A stretch of DNA of 64,000 nt from Thiofilum flexile DSM 14609 (GTDB lineage Bacteria > Pseudomonadota > Gammaproteobacteria > Thiotrichales > Thiotrichaceae). How positions within the stretch are numbered: position 1 is the first letter of the stretch; the number at the start of each line of letters is the position of its first letter. Position numbers and translations under genes: made by a program. The notes under the pieces are model-generated. The model was not told the origin of the DNA, searched no databases, and saw nothing but the letters and a program-made list of their open reading frames with translations. Below are positions 16,051 through 24,697 of the stretch, one piece after another. The stretch spans positions 1 through 64,000 of the forward strand of contig NZ_KB904758.1 of NCBI RefSeq assembly GCF_000380185.1, written 5' to 3'.

Positions 16051-17121
16051 TTAAGATTGAATACCGGCTTCATACCAGTTACGACTGCGATTCACTATCG
16101 CCACCACCGACAACATGACGGGTACTTCTACCAGCACCCCGACCACGGTTGCCAGTGCGGCACCAGAGTTAAAGCCGAACAAAGCAATAGCCGTAGCAAC
16201 CGCCAACTCAAAAAAATTGCTAGCACCAATCAGTGCAGAAGGTGCTGCCACACAATGCGCCACCCCAAAGCGCCGATTTAACCAATAAGCCAGCATGGAA
16301 TTGAAATACACCTGAATCAATATGGGGATAGCGAGCAACACAATCACCAGCGGCTGTGCCAATACCTGCTGCCCCTGAAAACCAAACAGCAGTACTAGTG
16401 TCGCCAGCAAAGCCAGCAACGACCAAGGCTGTAGGGTTTTCAGCGTCGACTCCAAGCGTCCTGTAGCCAGCAATAGTCGGCGCAATAGTTGGCTGATAAT
16501 AACCGGAACCACAATATAGAGCAGTACCGATAGCAACAAGGTATCCCACGGCACTGTAATCGCGGCAATACCCAGCAATAAGCCAACCAATGGTGCAAAG
16601 GCAAAGATCATGATCGCATCATTCAGAGCCACTTGTGATAGGGTGAAATGCGGCTCACCTGCTGACAAATTGCTCCATACGAACACCATAGCGGTACAGG
16701 GCGCGGCAGCTAGCAAAATTAGTCCAGCAATGTAACTATCAATCTGCTCGGCTGGCAGCCAAGGGGCAAACAGCACGCGGATAAACAGCCAACCCAACAA
16801 CGCCATGGAAAACGGTTTCACCAGCCAATTGATAAACAAAGTAACACCAATCCCCTTCCAGTGCTGTCTCACTTCCTGCAAGGCATGAAAGTCGATTTTC
16901 AACAGCATCGGGATAATCATCAGCCAGATCAGCAGCGCTACGGGTAGATTGACCTGTGCTACTTCTAGCAGCCCGATAGTCTGAAATGCAGCAGGAAACA
17001 AACTACCCAGCGCAATACCCACCACAATGCACAGCAAAACCCAGATGCTTAGATAACGCTCAAACAGTCCCATAGTTGCACCGGCCTGACGCTTAGCGGT
17101 GACTTCACATTGTGCCGACAT
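16051..17121 (-). CDS. acr3: Arsenite efflux transporter of the ACR3 family
   Basis: A 356-residue integral membrane protein with about ten hydrophobic spans. It carries the Acr3 motif APCTAMVFVWSNLSAGEPHF, including the conserved cysteine, and AAPSALIGASNFFELAVATA. It exports arsenite made by the arsenate reductase just upstream (3-base gap). Length and motifs match the bacterial ACR3 group. No arsR repressor is seen next to the pair. Confidence 0.93.
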   Translation of the reverse strand: MSAQCEVTAKRQAGATMGLFERYLSIWVLLCIVVGIALGSLFPAAFQTIGLLEVAQVNLPVALLIWLMIIPMLLKIDFHALQEVRQHWKGIGVTLFINWLVKPFSMALLGWLFIRVLFAPWLPAEQIDSYIAGLILLAAAPCTAMVFVWSNLSAGEPHFTLSQVALNDAIMIFAFAPLVGLLLGIAAITVPWDTLLLSVLLYIVVPVIISQLLRRLLLATGRLESTLKTLQPWSLLALLATLVLLFGFQGQQVLAQPLVIVLLAIPILIQVYFNSMLAYWLNRRFGVAHCVAAPSALIGASNFFELAVATAIALFGFNSGAALATVVGVLVEVPVMLSVVAIVNRSRNWYEAGIQS

Positions 17122-17124
17122 ACC

Positions 17125-17535
17125 CTAAGCCTCCAGTCCTAGTGCTGAGCGCACCGCCGGTAGCAGACGAGTACGAATATCATCACGTACCACAATAAAA
17201 CTGGATAGTGGCTCACCATGTGGATCATGAAAAGGCAGATGCAGGGTAGGTATCGGACGTGGAAATACTGGACAAGACTCCTTAGCGTTGTCACACACAG
17301 TAACAATCAAATCCAGTGTCTGATTCTGAAATACATCCACATCCTTAGGATACAAACCATCAATAGGCAAACCAGCCAATTGCAAAGCATCCAGTGCTCC
17401 GGCTGCAACGGCTGGCTGTGGACGAGTTCCGGCAGAAAAGGCTTGCACCTGTCCGGCCAGATCATAGTTAAGAATAGCCTCTGCCATCTGCGAACGGCAG
17501 GAATTACCAGTACAAAGAATCAGAACTTGAAACAC
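17125..17535 (-). CDS. arsC: Thioredoxin-type arsenate reductase ArsC
   Basis: A 136-residue low-molecular-weight phosphatase-like arsenate reductase. The P-loop CTGNSCRSQMAEAIL gives the CX5R nucleophile; DLIVTVCDNAKESCPVFP supplies the two resolving cysteines; FHDPHG is the general-acid loop. I place the start at the GTG at 17535 because GAGG lies 8 bases upstream and the family begins right before VLxLCTGNS. A longer reading from 17646 adds 37 unrelated residues. Coupled to acr3 downstream. Confidence 0.9.
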   Translation of the reverse strand: MFQVLILCTGNSCRSQMAEAILNYDLAGQVQAFSAGTRPQPAVAAGALDALQLAGLPIDGLYPKDVDVFQNQTLDLIVTVCDNAKESCPVFPRPIPTLHLPFHDPHGEPLSSFIVVRDDIRTRLLPAVRSALGLEA

Positions 17536-17756
17536 GGGTGAAACCTCAAGCAGAATAGGTATGTTCCGAAGATTAATGCACGGTCGGGATACCACTTTGT
17601 GTGGTTCCCAATCAATCATCAACTCAAATAAAGATAAATAACACAAACTAGCATAGGAGCTACTAGGAGGCTACTGTGCTCTTTGATTGATCATACGGCA
17701 ACTAGCAATCTACCAGCATAGAGAAACTTGAAGTGAGGGTGTAGAACTATGTCACA

Positions 17757-17793
17757 AATAAAAAAGTGGGATAGAGCGATCACCCTATCCCAC
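17757..17793 (-). terminator. Rho-independent terminator after VWD-like gene A
   Basis: The 9-bp arms GTGGGATAG/CTATCCCAC (17766-17774, 17785-17793) are followed on the minus strand by a T-rich tract. It lies 39 bases after the stop of the gene ending at 17832. Confidence 0.85.
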
Positions 17794-17831
17794 TTAGTTC
17801 TCAATACGTCAACCAACCAAATCTATATCAT

Positions 17832-18917
17832 TTATGCTGTAGCGCCTTCACCACCTCCGTTAGCACCAGAATGAACTGCAGGTCGTCCTCCTGCATCACC
17901 ATTGAAGCGGTTAAAGTTAGCGAAGGAAGTATCAAATAAACTACCCACCTCATACAGTTTTACGGTTTCTTTATCCCCTCTTTTGGAGATCGTGCCATCT
18001 AACTTTTCAATCGCACCGCCACCTTGAGCACCTACACCCACATCACCATTTCTCACTTTATTATCACCATCGGCGGTTTGTCCCCATAAGCCGTGTGGCA
18101 TTACACCATCCTTAGCAACATCTTTACTCTTAGCAGTAAAATCTAAATGCCCACCTTTAGAGGTAATGGTAACGGTATACTCTTCATCCTTGAGCGTTAT
18201 AACACCGCCTTTCTTAGTGACGCTACCACCACCATCGGTAGGATAGGTTCCATCCTGCTTCATAACTGTACCATTTAAAGTGAGTTGGCCTGAGGCATTT
18301 ACCTTCACGCGATCTCCACCGATGACCGCACCGATTTCACCCATTACGGTAGTACCGCTGTTACCCACGAACTTAGCGTTCATTTGGAAGCCAGCATCAC
18401 TGATAATGTTATAGTAAGTGTTTGGTTTACCTTGTACATCGTATTTACCACCATCAGCACCGATAAAATGTGGGTCTCCCCATGCACCACCGTTATTAGT
18501 AGTTCCTACTGGTGTAGTCGGTCTGGGGTTAGCGGTTCCCGGAGTCGTGGTTCCCGGAGTTGTAGTTCCCGGAGTCGTAGTTCCCGGAGTTGTAGTTCCT
18601 GGAGTGGTAGTTCCTGGAGTGGTAGTTCCCGGAGTTGTAGTCCCCGGAGTGGTAGTCCCCGGAGTTGTAGTTCCTGGTATTACTCCACCTCCTTGTCCGC
18701 CGGTATTAGTGTTAGCCATCATTTGTTGTAATAACAACATAATCATTTGCATGAAGTTATTATTACCTTGCAGACCAGCCCCTCCCCCTAGGTTGAATAT
18801 ATTGGTAAAATTCACACCTGTATTACATCCATTCAAACCTCCTGTGTTTAGTGTAGGAGAGGGAGAAATTCCGCGTGGGGGTGTAGTAGTAATGTTATTT
18901 TGTGTAGTGTTTAGCAT
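17832..18917 (-). CDS. VWD-like domain protein with PGTTT repeats (paralogue A)
   Basis: 361 residues. The opening MLNTTQNNITT is shared by all four paralogues. A hydrophobic MQMIMLLLQQMMA helix near residue 57 follows, then nine PGTTT units and a C-terminal domain beginning GGAWGDPHFIGADGGKYDVQ. The GDPHF, YDVQG and later PHGLWGQTADGD motifs resemble von Willebrand factor type D domains, which bind calcium and assemble in extracellular matrices. There is no classical signal peptide and almost no cysteine, so export, if any, is by an unknown path. The ATG at 18917 has AGAGG upstream. Function unknown; a surface or matrix role is a guess. Confidence 0.8.
   Translation of the reverse strand: MLNTTQNNITTTPPRGISPSPTLNTGGLNGCNTGVNFTNIFNLGGGAGLQGNNNFMQMIMLLLQQMMANTNTGGQGGGVIPGTTTPGTTTPGTTTPGTTTPGTTTPGTTTPGTTTPGTTTPGTTTPGTANPRPTTPVGTTNNGGAWGDPHFIGADGGKYDVQGKPNTYYNIISDAGFQMNAKFVGNSGTTVMGEIGAVIGGDRVKVNASGQLTLNGTVMKQDGTYPTDGGGSVTKKGGVITLKDEEYTVTITSKGGHLDFTAKSKDVAKDGVMPHGLWGQTADGDNKVRNGDVGVGAQGGGAIEKLDGTISKRGDKETVKLYEVGSLFDTSFANFNRFNGDAGGRPAVHSGANGGGEGATA
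18541..18675. repeat. Nine tandem 15-bp units encoding PGTTT
   Basis: The unit GGAGTNGTAGTTCCC (plus strand) is repeated nine times with few changes inside gene A. Unit length is a multiple of three, so gains or losses change linker length without breaking the frame. Confidence 0.95.
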
Positions 18918-19136
18918 TTTACTGACCTCTTTGAATTTTAAAATAATTTTGATTAATCATAAGTAGCAATAAACCAATATCAAACCACGGGCTAGATCAC
19001 TTTATTCGTTAGTAAAACGTTTGGGGTTGTCGCTTGTTGATAAGTTTAGTTATTTGTTGAATAAGATATTCTTATAATTGCCTTATAAAATGAAGTAGAA
19101 TTGAGATAGCCGAGAAGCTTTAGCAGGCAAAAGGTC
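18918..19136 (-). promoter_or_regulatory. Conserved upstream block, copy A
   Basis: About 215 bases upstream of gene A are shared with the three sister genes. Shared parts on the plus strand are CCAATATCAAACCACGG near the start codon, the inverted repeat ATAAGATATTCTTAT about 150 bases out, and a distal block of the type GAAGTAGAATTGAGATAG. Probably the promoter and 5' leader. Confidence 0.6.
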
Positions 19137-19178
19137 TTACTCTACCCTTAATATCAAAGAAAAATATTAAGAAGGTAT

Positions 19179-19280
19179 AAGTAATCGGGTATTTCTGGAG
19201 CAGTCTTGGTGGCAGGGATGCCGCATCGTAGCGTCCAGAGAGGTATTCACAGCGGCAGCGGAGGAAATACTCGATTACTT
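19179..19280. repeat. Element with 17-bp inverted ends (possible structured RNA or MITE relic)
   Basis: AAGTAATCGGGTATTTC (19179-19195) pairs with GAAATACTCGATTACTT (19264-19280), with one G-T pair. The 68 bases inside hold GATGC-C-GCATC and CTGGA/TCCAG pairings and are more GC-rich than the flanks. It lies between paralogues A and B and is not repeated between the others. No coding frame. The rest of 18918-19481 holds only upstream block A and terminator B. Confidence 0.45.
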
Positions 19281-19432
19281 TGGCTCAAGTACTTATAAAA
19301 GTAAGATCAGCTTAATTAATTCGGTGAGGGGAGGTAATGACAGGCTCATTGAACCCAGAGATATTGAACGACAGCAATGCTTGGTTTGGCTGATGCAGCG
19401 ATAAGCAATGGAATCTTATCCTCTAAACGAAC

Positions 19433-19456
19433 GAAGCCGCTTGAAAAAGCGGCTTC
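19433..19456 (-). terminator. Hairpin after VWD-like gene B
   Basis: Perfect 10-bp arms GAAGCCGCTT/AAGCGGCTTC around GAAA, 25 bases past the stop of gene B. Related hairpins follow genes C and D. Confidence 0.7.
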
Positions 19457-19481
19457 GAGCATCACCAAGTGATGAGTAAAC

Positions 19482-20579
19482 TTAGGCAGTAGCACCCTCA
19501 CCGCCACCATCGGCACCGGAATGAACTACTGACTCACCTCCAGTATCACCACTGAAGCGGTTAAAGTTAGTAAACGAGGTATCAAATAAGTTACCTACTT
19601 CATAAAGTGTCACGGTGTCTTTATCACCTCTTGCGGAGAGGGTACCATCTAACTTTTCAATGGCTCCACCACCTTGAGCACCGACGCCTACGTCACCGCT
19701 TCTCGCTTTACCATCACCATCAGCAGTTTGTCCCCATAAACCGTGCGGCATTATACCATCCTTAGCCACATCACTGCTTTTAGCATTAAAATCTAGATAA
19801 CCAGCTTGAGCGGTAACTGTAACGGTGTACTCCTCATCTTTTATCGTAATCTGACCACCTCGCTTAGTAATACTACCACCACCATCGGTAGGATAGGTGC
19901 CATCTTTTAACACATTACCATTTAGGGTGAGCTTACCAGATACATCAATCTTTATTTGATCAGCCCCCATAACCGCGCCGATTTCACCCATTACGGTAGC
20001 GCCCGCGCCCCATGACACGAACTTAGCATTCATTTGGAAGCCATCATCACTAAGAATGTTATAGTAAGTTCCTGCCTTACCTTGCACATCGTATCGACCG
20101 CCATCTGCACCAATGAAGTGTGGATCACCCCATGCACCACCATTATTACCGGTTGCCACTGGTGTAGGAGTAGGTCTCGGTGTTGTCGTGGGTACGGGTG
20201 TTGGCACTGGTGTCGGTACCGGTGTTGGCACGGGTGTCGGTACCGGTGTTGGCACTGGTGTTGGCACTGGCGTCGGCGTAGCTGGTGTCGGCGTAGCTGG
20301 TGTCGGTGTAGCTGGTGTCGGCGTAGCTGGTGTCGGCGTAGCTGGCGTCGGTGTTTGTCCGCCGAGTTGACCACCGAAACAATTAGGATCTGCAGCTAAT
20401 TGTTGTAACAGTAACATAATAATTTGTGCGAAATTATTATTACCTAAACCACCAGCAGGTCTAAATACATCGGTAAAGTTTAAACCTGTAGTACTTCCGC
20501 CCAAAAATCCTGTGGTTAAAGATGATGGTGGCTTAGTAGGGGTAGTAGTAGTAACGTTAGACTGATTAATATTTAGCAT
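19482..20579 (-). CDS. VWD-like domain protein with PTPAT/PVPT repeats (paralogue B)
   Basis: 365 residues from the ATG at 20579 (AGAGG upstream); a longer reading to 20642 adds 21 residues not seen in sister proteins. The layout is the same as paralogue A: MLNINQSNVTTTT start, NNFAQIIMLLLQQLA helix, a repeat linker of five PTPAT units then about seven PVPT units, and the VWD-like domain (GGAWGDPHFIGADGGRYDVQ, PHGLWGQTADGD). The C-terminal tail GADGGGEGATA is nearly the same as in A. Sequence between paralogues is closest in the VWD-like domain and most different in the linker. Confidence 0.8.
   Translation of the reverse strand: MLNINQSNVTTTTPTKPPSSLTTGFLGGSTTGLNFTDVFRPAGGLGNNNFAQIIMLLLQQLAADPNCFGGQLGGQTPTPATPTPATPTPATPTPATPTPATPTPVPTPVPTPVPTPVPTPVPTPVPTPVPTTTPRPTPTPVATGNNGGAWGDPHFIGADGGRYDVQGKAGTYYNILSDDGFQMNAKFVSWGAGATVMGEIGAVMGADQIKIDVSGKLTLNGNVLKDGTYPTDGGGSITKRGGQITIKDEEYTVTVTAQAGYLDFNAKSSDVAKDGIMPHGLWGQTADGDGKARSGDVGVGAQGGGAIEKLDGTLSARGDKDTVTLYEVGNLFDTSFTNFNRFSGDTGGESVVHSGADGGGEGATA
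20170..20358. repeat. Tandem 12- and 15-bp repeats encoding Pro/Thr linker
   Basis: Units of the type GGTGTCGGCGTAGCT and GGTGTTGGCACT (plus strand) make up the linker of gene B. Spurious long frames appear on both strands because of the periodic sequence. Confidence 0.9.
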
Positions 20580-20790
20580 ATTATTGGCCTCTCTAAATTT
20601 TAGATAATTTTGATTGATTGAGTGACAACGAACCAATATCAAACTACGGTTTAGATCACTTTACTATTTAGTAAAACGCTTGGGGTTGTAGTTACTATGA
20701 TAAATTTGGCTATTGATTGAATAAGATATTCTTATAATTATACTGTAGAGTGAAGTAGGATTAAGATAGTCGGGAAACTTTAGCGGGTAA
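20580..20790 (-). promoter_or_regulatory. Conserved upstream block, copy B
   Basis: The same order of conserved pieces as copy A: CCAATATCAAACTACGG, ATAAGATATTCTTAT and GAAGTAGGATTAAGATAGTC. The remaining 20791-20935 shows nothing I recognise. Confidence 0.6.
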
Positions 20791-20938
20791 AAGGTAAACG
20801 CCAATGAGTCTCCAGCAAAAAATATCAGGTAAGGCTAAATAATATGCAATAGAACTGACTATTACCGGAACGCTCGTAAAGCTCCAGTCTTTAAATAAGG
20901 GGTATCAGCTAATAGAACATGACTGCCAAAAAGCCAGA

Positions 20939-20957
20939 AGCCGCTTAAAAAGCGGCT
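20939..20957 (-). terminator. Hairpin after VWD-like gene C
   Basis: Arms AGCCGCT/AGCGGCT around TAAAA, 29 bases past the stop of gene C. Confidence 0.6.
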
Positions 20958-20985
20958 CCACGCTTGTTATCAATAGTTATAAAGC

Positions 20986-22023
20986 TTAGGCCATGTCACG
21001 TTCTCCACTACCATTAGCCCCAGAATGAACTACTGTATCCCCGCCGGTATCGCCAGTGAAGCGGTTAAAGTTAGTAAAGGCGGTATCAAATAAACTACCT
21101 ACCTCATAAAGTTGTACCGTTTGTTTGTCGCCACGTTTAGAGATAGTGCCATCTAGCTTTTCCAGCACACCGCCGCCTTGAGCACCTGTACCTGTATCAC
21201 CTTTTCTCACCTTTTTATCACCATCAGCAGTTTGTCCCCAGATACCGTGCGGCATTACTCCATCAGCAGCAACGTCTTTACTCTTGACTCTGAAATCTAA
21301 ATAGTTACCCCCCGCGCTACTTTTAGAGGTAATAGTCACGGTATATTCTTCATCCTTGAGGGTGATGACCTTACCCTTTTTAGTCACACTGCCCCCATTT
21401 TCGGTAGGATAAGTGCCATCCTTCATCACATTACCGTTCAACGTCAGTTGTCCATTTTTATCAACTTGTACCTTATCCGTCCCCATGACAGCGCCCATTT
21501 CACCCATTATCGTAGTTCCGGCATTTTTAAAGCCCACGAACTTAGCATTCATCTGGAAGCCATCATCGCTAAGAATGTTATAGTAATTTCCTGCCTTACC
21601 TTGCACATCATAACGACCACCATCGGCACCAATGAAATGAGGATCTCCCCACCCACCTGCGTTATTGGCCGTTGGTATAGTCATACCTGGTTTTGGAGAG
21701 GGTGTAGGTGCTACGGGTGTAGGTGCGGCTGGGGTCGGTGTAGGTGCTGTCGGAGTGGGGGTCGGTGTAGGTGCTGCCGGAGTTGGTGTAGGCGCTACTC
21801 CCCCACCGAGTTGTCCACCTACACAATTAGGATTAGCCGACAATTGCTGTAATAACGACATAATAATTTGTGTGAAATTATTATTCCCCGGCACAGCCCC
21901 CCCCGGTCTAAATACATCTGTAAAATTTAACCCAGCTAGGCCAGCACTATTCAAACTCCCCATAGTTAAAGCGGAAGAAGAGGACGAGGGTGTAGTAATA
22001 TTAGACTGATTAATATTTAGCAT
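20986..22023 (-). CDS. VWD-like domain protein (paralogue C)
   Basis: 345 residues with the ATG at 22023 and GGGA upstream. It has the shared start MLNINQSNITT, the NNFTQIIMSLLQQLSA helix, and a linker rich in APTPTP units rather than exact repeats. The C-terminal VWD-like domain has GGWGDPHFIGADGGRYDVQG, then PHGIWGQTADGD. The tail GANGSGERDMA differs from A and B. C and D share domain changes (VLEKLDGT, GIWGQ) that set them apart from A and B (AIEKLDGT, GLWGQ), which suggests two rounds of duplication. Confidence 0.78.
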   Translation of the reverse strand: MLNINQSNITTPSSSSSALTMGSLNSAGLAGLNFTDVFRPGGAVPGNNNFTQIIMSLLQQLSANPNCVGGQLGGGVAPTPTPAAPTPTPTPTAPTPTPAAPTPVAPTPSPKPGMTIPTANNAGGWGDPHFIGADGGRYDVQGKAGNYYNILSDDGFQMNAKFVGFKNAGTTIMGEMGAVMGTDKVQVDKNGQLTLNGNVMKDGTYPTENGGSVTKKGKVITLKDEEYTVTITSKSSAGGNYLDFRVKSKDVAADGVMPHGIWGQTADGDKKVRKGDTGTGAQGGGVLEKLDGTISKRGDKQTVQLYEVGSLFDTAFTNFNRFTGDTGGDTVVHSGANGSGERDMA

Positions 22024-22240
22024 ATTATTGATCCCACTGAATTTAAAATAATTTCGTTAATAATGAGTGGCAGAAAATCAATATCAAACTACAAGCTAAC
22101 ACTCTATTACTTAGCAAAATACTGGGAGTTGTAGTTTTAATAAAGTTAATTTTTTATTAAATAGAATATTCTTATAAGGATATTATGAAGTGAAGTAGGA
22201 TCAAGATAGTCGGGAAAATTCAGTAGGTAAAAGGTGTAAT
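22024..22240 (-). promoter_or_regulatory. Conserved upstream block, copy C
   Basis: It keeps CAATATCAAACTAC, GAATATTCTTATAA and GAAGTAGGATCAAGATAGTC, with more changes than copies A and B. 22241-22375 holds nothing recognised. Confidence 0.5.
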
Positions 22241-22379
22241 TCTACCGCCCATCCCAATAAAAAATAGGAAGCTAACGCTTTAATATCCATTTAGCGATGA
22301 GATTAATTAATATGCTAGGTATCGAACGGAGGGATTGGCTCAATCTGACCAACGATGAGGGCTATGGCTAACAGGAGTA

Positions 22380-22401
22380 GAGCCGCTTAGGAAAGCGACT
22401 C
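22380..22401 (-). terminator. Decayed hairpin after VWD-like gene D
   Basis: Arms GAGCCGCTT and AAGCGACTC pair except for one C-A mismatch, at the same relative place as the hairpins of genes B and C. Confidence 0.45.
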
Positions 22402-22419
22402 CACGATTACCGACCGTAT

Positions 22420-23418
22420 TTAAACGCTGTCAGCACCACCATTCGCGCTAGAGTGAACAGCTACATCACCGCCACTATTGCCACCGAAGCGGTTAAAGTT
22501 AGTAAAGGAGGTATCAAATAAGCTGCCTACCTCGTAAAGCTTCACGGTTTCTTTATCGCCACGTTTGGAGATAGTGCCATCTAATTTTTCCAGCACACCA
22601 CCGCCTTGAGCACCTGCGCCGGTATCACCAGTTCTCACTTTCTTATCACCATCAGCGGTTTGTCCCCAGATACCGTGCGGCATGATACCGTCTTTAGCAA
22701 CATCTTTACTGGATACCCTGAAATCCAAATATTTAGTCACATTGGTCGCTTTTGCCGTAATAGTAGCGGTGTACTCTTCTTCTTTTAGGGTAACAACCTT
22801 ACCCTTTTTAGTGACGCTACCACCATTACTAGTCGCATAGGTGCCATCCTGCATCACTTTACCATTTATGGTTAACTGCCCCTCTTTATCGAATTGCACT
22901 TTATCCATACCCATCACCGCGCCAATTTCACCCATAATGGTGGCTCCCGCGTTTCTATGGCTAGTAAACTTAGCATTCATTTGGAAGCCAGCATCACTCA
23001 GCAGGTTATAGTAAGTATTGACTTTACCCTGCACATCATAGCGACCACCATCGGCACCAATAAAATGTGGATCACCCCAACCACCTGCATTAACTCCGGT
23101 TCCTACCGGTGTTCCTGGTCTAGGTGTTGGTGTGGGTGTTGCCGGAGTTGGAGTAGCAGGTGTAGGAGTTGGAGCGGCAGGTGTTGGTGTAGGCGCAACT
23201 CCACCACCACTAATCTGTCCACGATTAGCTGCTAATTGCTGTAACAGCATCATAATCATTTGTAAGAGATTATTACCCCCTTGCAAACCACTACTACTTC
23301 CGTTAAAACCGTTAAGATTCAAACCAGTACTCGTTCCTCCCCAACGCCCTGTGCTTGGAGTAGGAGTTGGTGATATTCCACGATGTGTAGTAATGTTAGA
23401 CTGTGTAGTATTTAGCAT
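22420..23418 (-). CDS. VWD-like domain protein (paralogue D)
   Basis: 332 residues with the ATG at 23418. It has the MLNTTQSNITT start, LLQMIMMLLQQLAA helix, a short linker (APTPTPAAPTPTP, TPATPTP) and the VWD-like domain GGWGDPHFIGADGGRYDVQG. The end is shorter (ANGGADSV) and lacks the GEGATA tail of A and B. It is the most upstream member of the array and runs divergently from ygfZ. It shares the C-type domain changes. Function unknown. Confidence 0.78.
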   Translation of the reverse strand: MLNTTQSNITTHRGISPTPTPSTGRWGGTSTGLNLNGFNGSSSGLQGGNNLLQMIMMLLQQLAANRGQISGGGVAPTPTPAAPTPTPATPTPATPTPTPRPGTPVGTGVNAGGWGDPHFIGADGGRYDVQGKVNTYYNLLSDAGFQMNAKFTSHRNAGATIMGEIGAVMGMDKVQFDKEGQLTINGKVMQDGTYATSNGGSVTKKGKVVTLKEEEYTATITAKATNVTKYLDFRVSSKDVAKDGIMPHGIWGQTADGDKKVRTGDTGAGAQGGGVLEKLDGTISKRGDKETVKLYEVGSLFDTSFTNFNRFGGNSGGDVAVHSSANGGADSV

Positions 23419-23640
23419 TTCATTGATCTCACTAAAATTTAATCAAATTTTAATTGATGGTGGGTGACAGCAAACCAATATCAAACTACGGGTTAAATCG
23501 CTTTACTGATTAGTAAAATTTATATAGGCGTAGTTTTATATATAGTTAATTATTCGTTAAACAAATAGTCTTATAGTTCTAGGATCGAATGAAGTAGGAT
23601 TACGATAGTCGAGGAACTTTAGCGGGCAAAAGGCTACACC
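23419..23640 (-). promoter_or_regulatory. Conserved upstream block, copy D
   Basis: The fourth copy has CCAATATCAAACTACGG and GAAGTAGGATTACGATAGTC; the central palindrome is partly lost (AATAGTCTTATAG). It also forms the space upstream of the divergent ygfZ. Confidence 0.5.
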
Positions 23641-23671
23641 CCCTCCTTAATCTCAATAGGAAAACATCATT

Positions 23672-24697
23672 ATGAAAGCAAGTTGGCGTCAATTTCTTAC
23701 TCATCAAGGTGCCGAATTTGAGGCAGGAAAGCTGATCTCCTTTGGTAATCCCGAACGTGAACGCAGTATCCCCCCACAAGGCGCTATCCTGTGTGATCTT
23801 TCACATCAAGGTCTGATTGCTGTCAATGGCAAAGATGCACGCTCATTTCTACAAGGGCAACTCAGTGCGGATGTGGATACGGTCAGTCCCACTCACACGG
23901 TTCCGGCTGCTTATTGCACCCCTAAAGGTCGAGCGCTAGCCACTTTTCAGGTATTAGAGCGTGAAGGCACTTTATATCTAGCCACTGCCGCTGATTTAGT
24001 GGAGCCGATGCTCAAGCGCCTACGTATGTTTGTCATGCGCTCAGATGTGGCTCTCACCGATGCACATGATAGCTTTGTACATTTCGGCTATGCGGATCCG
24101 CAAGGTGAGCAACGTTTACAAGCTATTTTGGGTCGCTATCCGGCGAAGGTTGATCAAGTCCTACAAATTAATCAACTCACTATTATTCGCCGCCCTGCTG
24201 AGGTACCACGCTTTGAAATTTATGGTCAACTAACGGAAAGCCAGCAACTTTGGGAGGCGTTGAGCGTAAATGCGGCAGCAGTCACAACCGAGGTCTGGAA
24301 CTATTTTGAAATTGCCGCTGGTATTCCGCATGTAACACTCGAAAGTAGTGATGCGTGGGTGCCACAAATGCTTAACTTACAACTGCTTAATGGTATTAGC
24401 TTCACCAAAGGCTGCTACCCTGGGCAAGAAATTGTGGCGCGACTTAAATATTTGGGTAAAAACAAGCGCCAGCTCTATCGTCTCGGAGTAGATAGTTTTC
24501 ATACTCCTGCGGTGGGTGCGGTGATTAGTAGTCCTACTGAACCGGATGCGGGTCAAGTGCTCAATGCCGCTTTAAATCCTGATAGTAAAGTCGAAGTATT
24601 AGCCATAATGAAGATTGCTTATATCACTGAAGCATTGACCTTAGAGGGGCAAACTGTCCAAGTATTACCGCTGCCCTATGAGACCGATACCGAATGA
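23672..24697 (+). CDS. ygfZ: Folate-binding protein YgfZ (iron-sulfur cluster repair)
   Basis: A 341-residue GcvT-like protein. The YgfZ signature KGCYPGQEIVARLKYLGKNK is present near residue 250, and the N-terminal ALCDLSHQGLIAVNGKDARS block fits. YgfZ helps maintain certain Fe-S enzymes in a folate-dependent way. The ATG at 23672 sits behind AGGAAAAC. The stop overlaps the aceK start by 4 bases. Confidence 0.93.
   Translation: MKASWRQFLTHQGAEFEAGKLISFGNPERERSIPPQGAILCDLSHQGLIAVNGKDARSFLQGQLSADVDTVSPTHTVPAAYCTPKGRALATFQVLEREGTLYLATAADLVEPMLKRLRMFVMRSDVALTDAHDSFVHFGYADPQGEQRLQAILGRYPAKVDQVLQINQLTIIRRPAEVPRFEIYGQLTESQQLWEALSVNAAAVTTEVWNYFEIAAGIPHVTLESSDAWVPQMLNLQLLNGISFTKGCYPGQEIVARLKYLGKNKRQLYRLGVDSFHTPAVGAVISSPTEPDAGQVLNAALNPDSKVEVLAIMKIAYITEALTLEGQTVQVLPLPYETDTE

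Noticed and set aside
18418-18966. 182-codon plus-strand frame with GVVVP repeats
   Set aside because: Antisense shadow of the 15-bp repeats of VWD-like gene A. The minus frame has the domain, start motif and ribosome site. The same applies to plus-strand frames over genes B, C and D.
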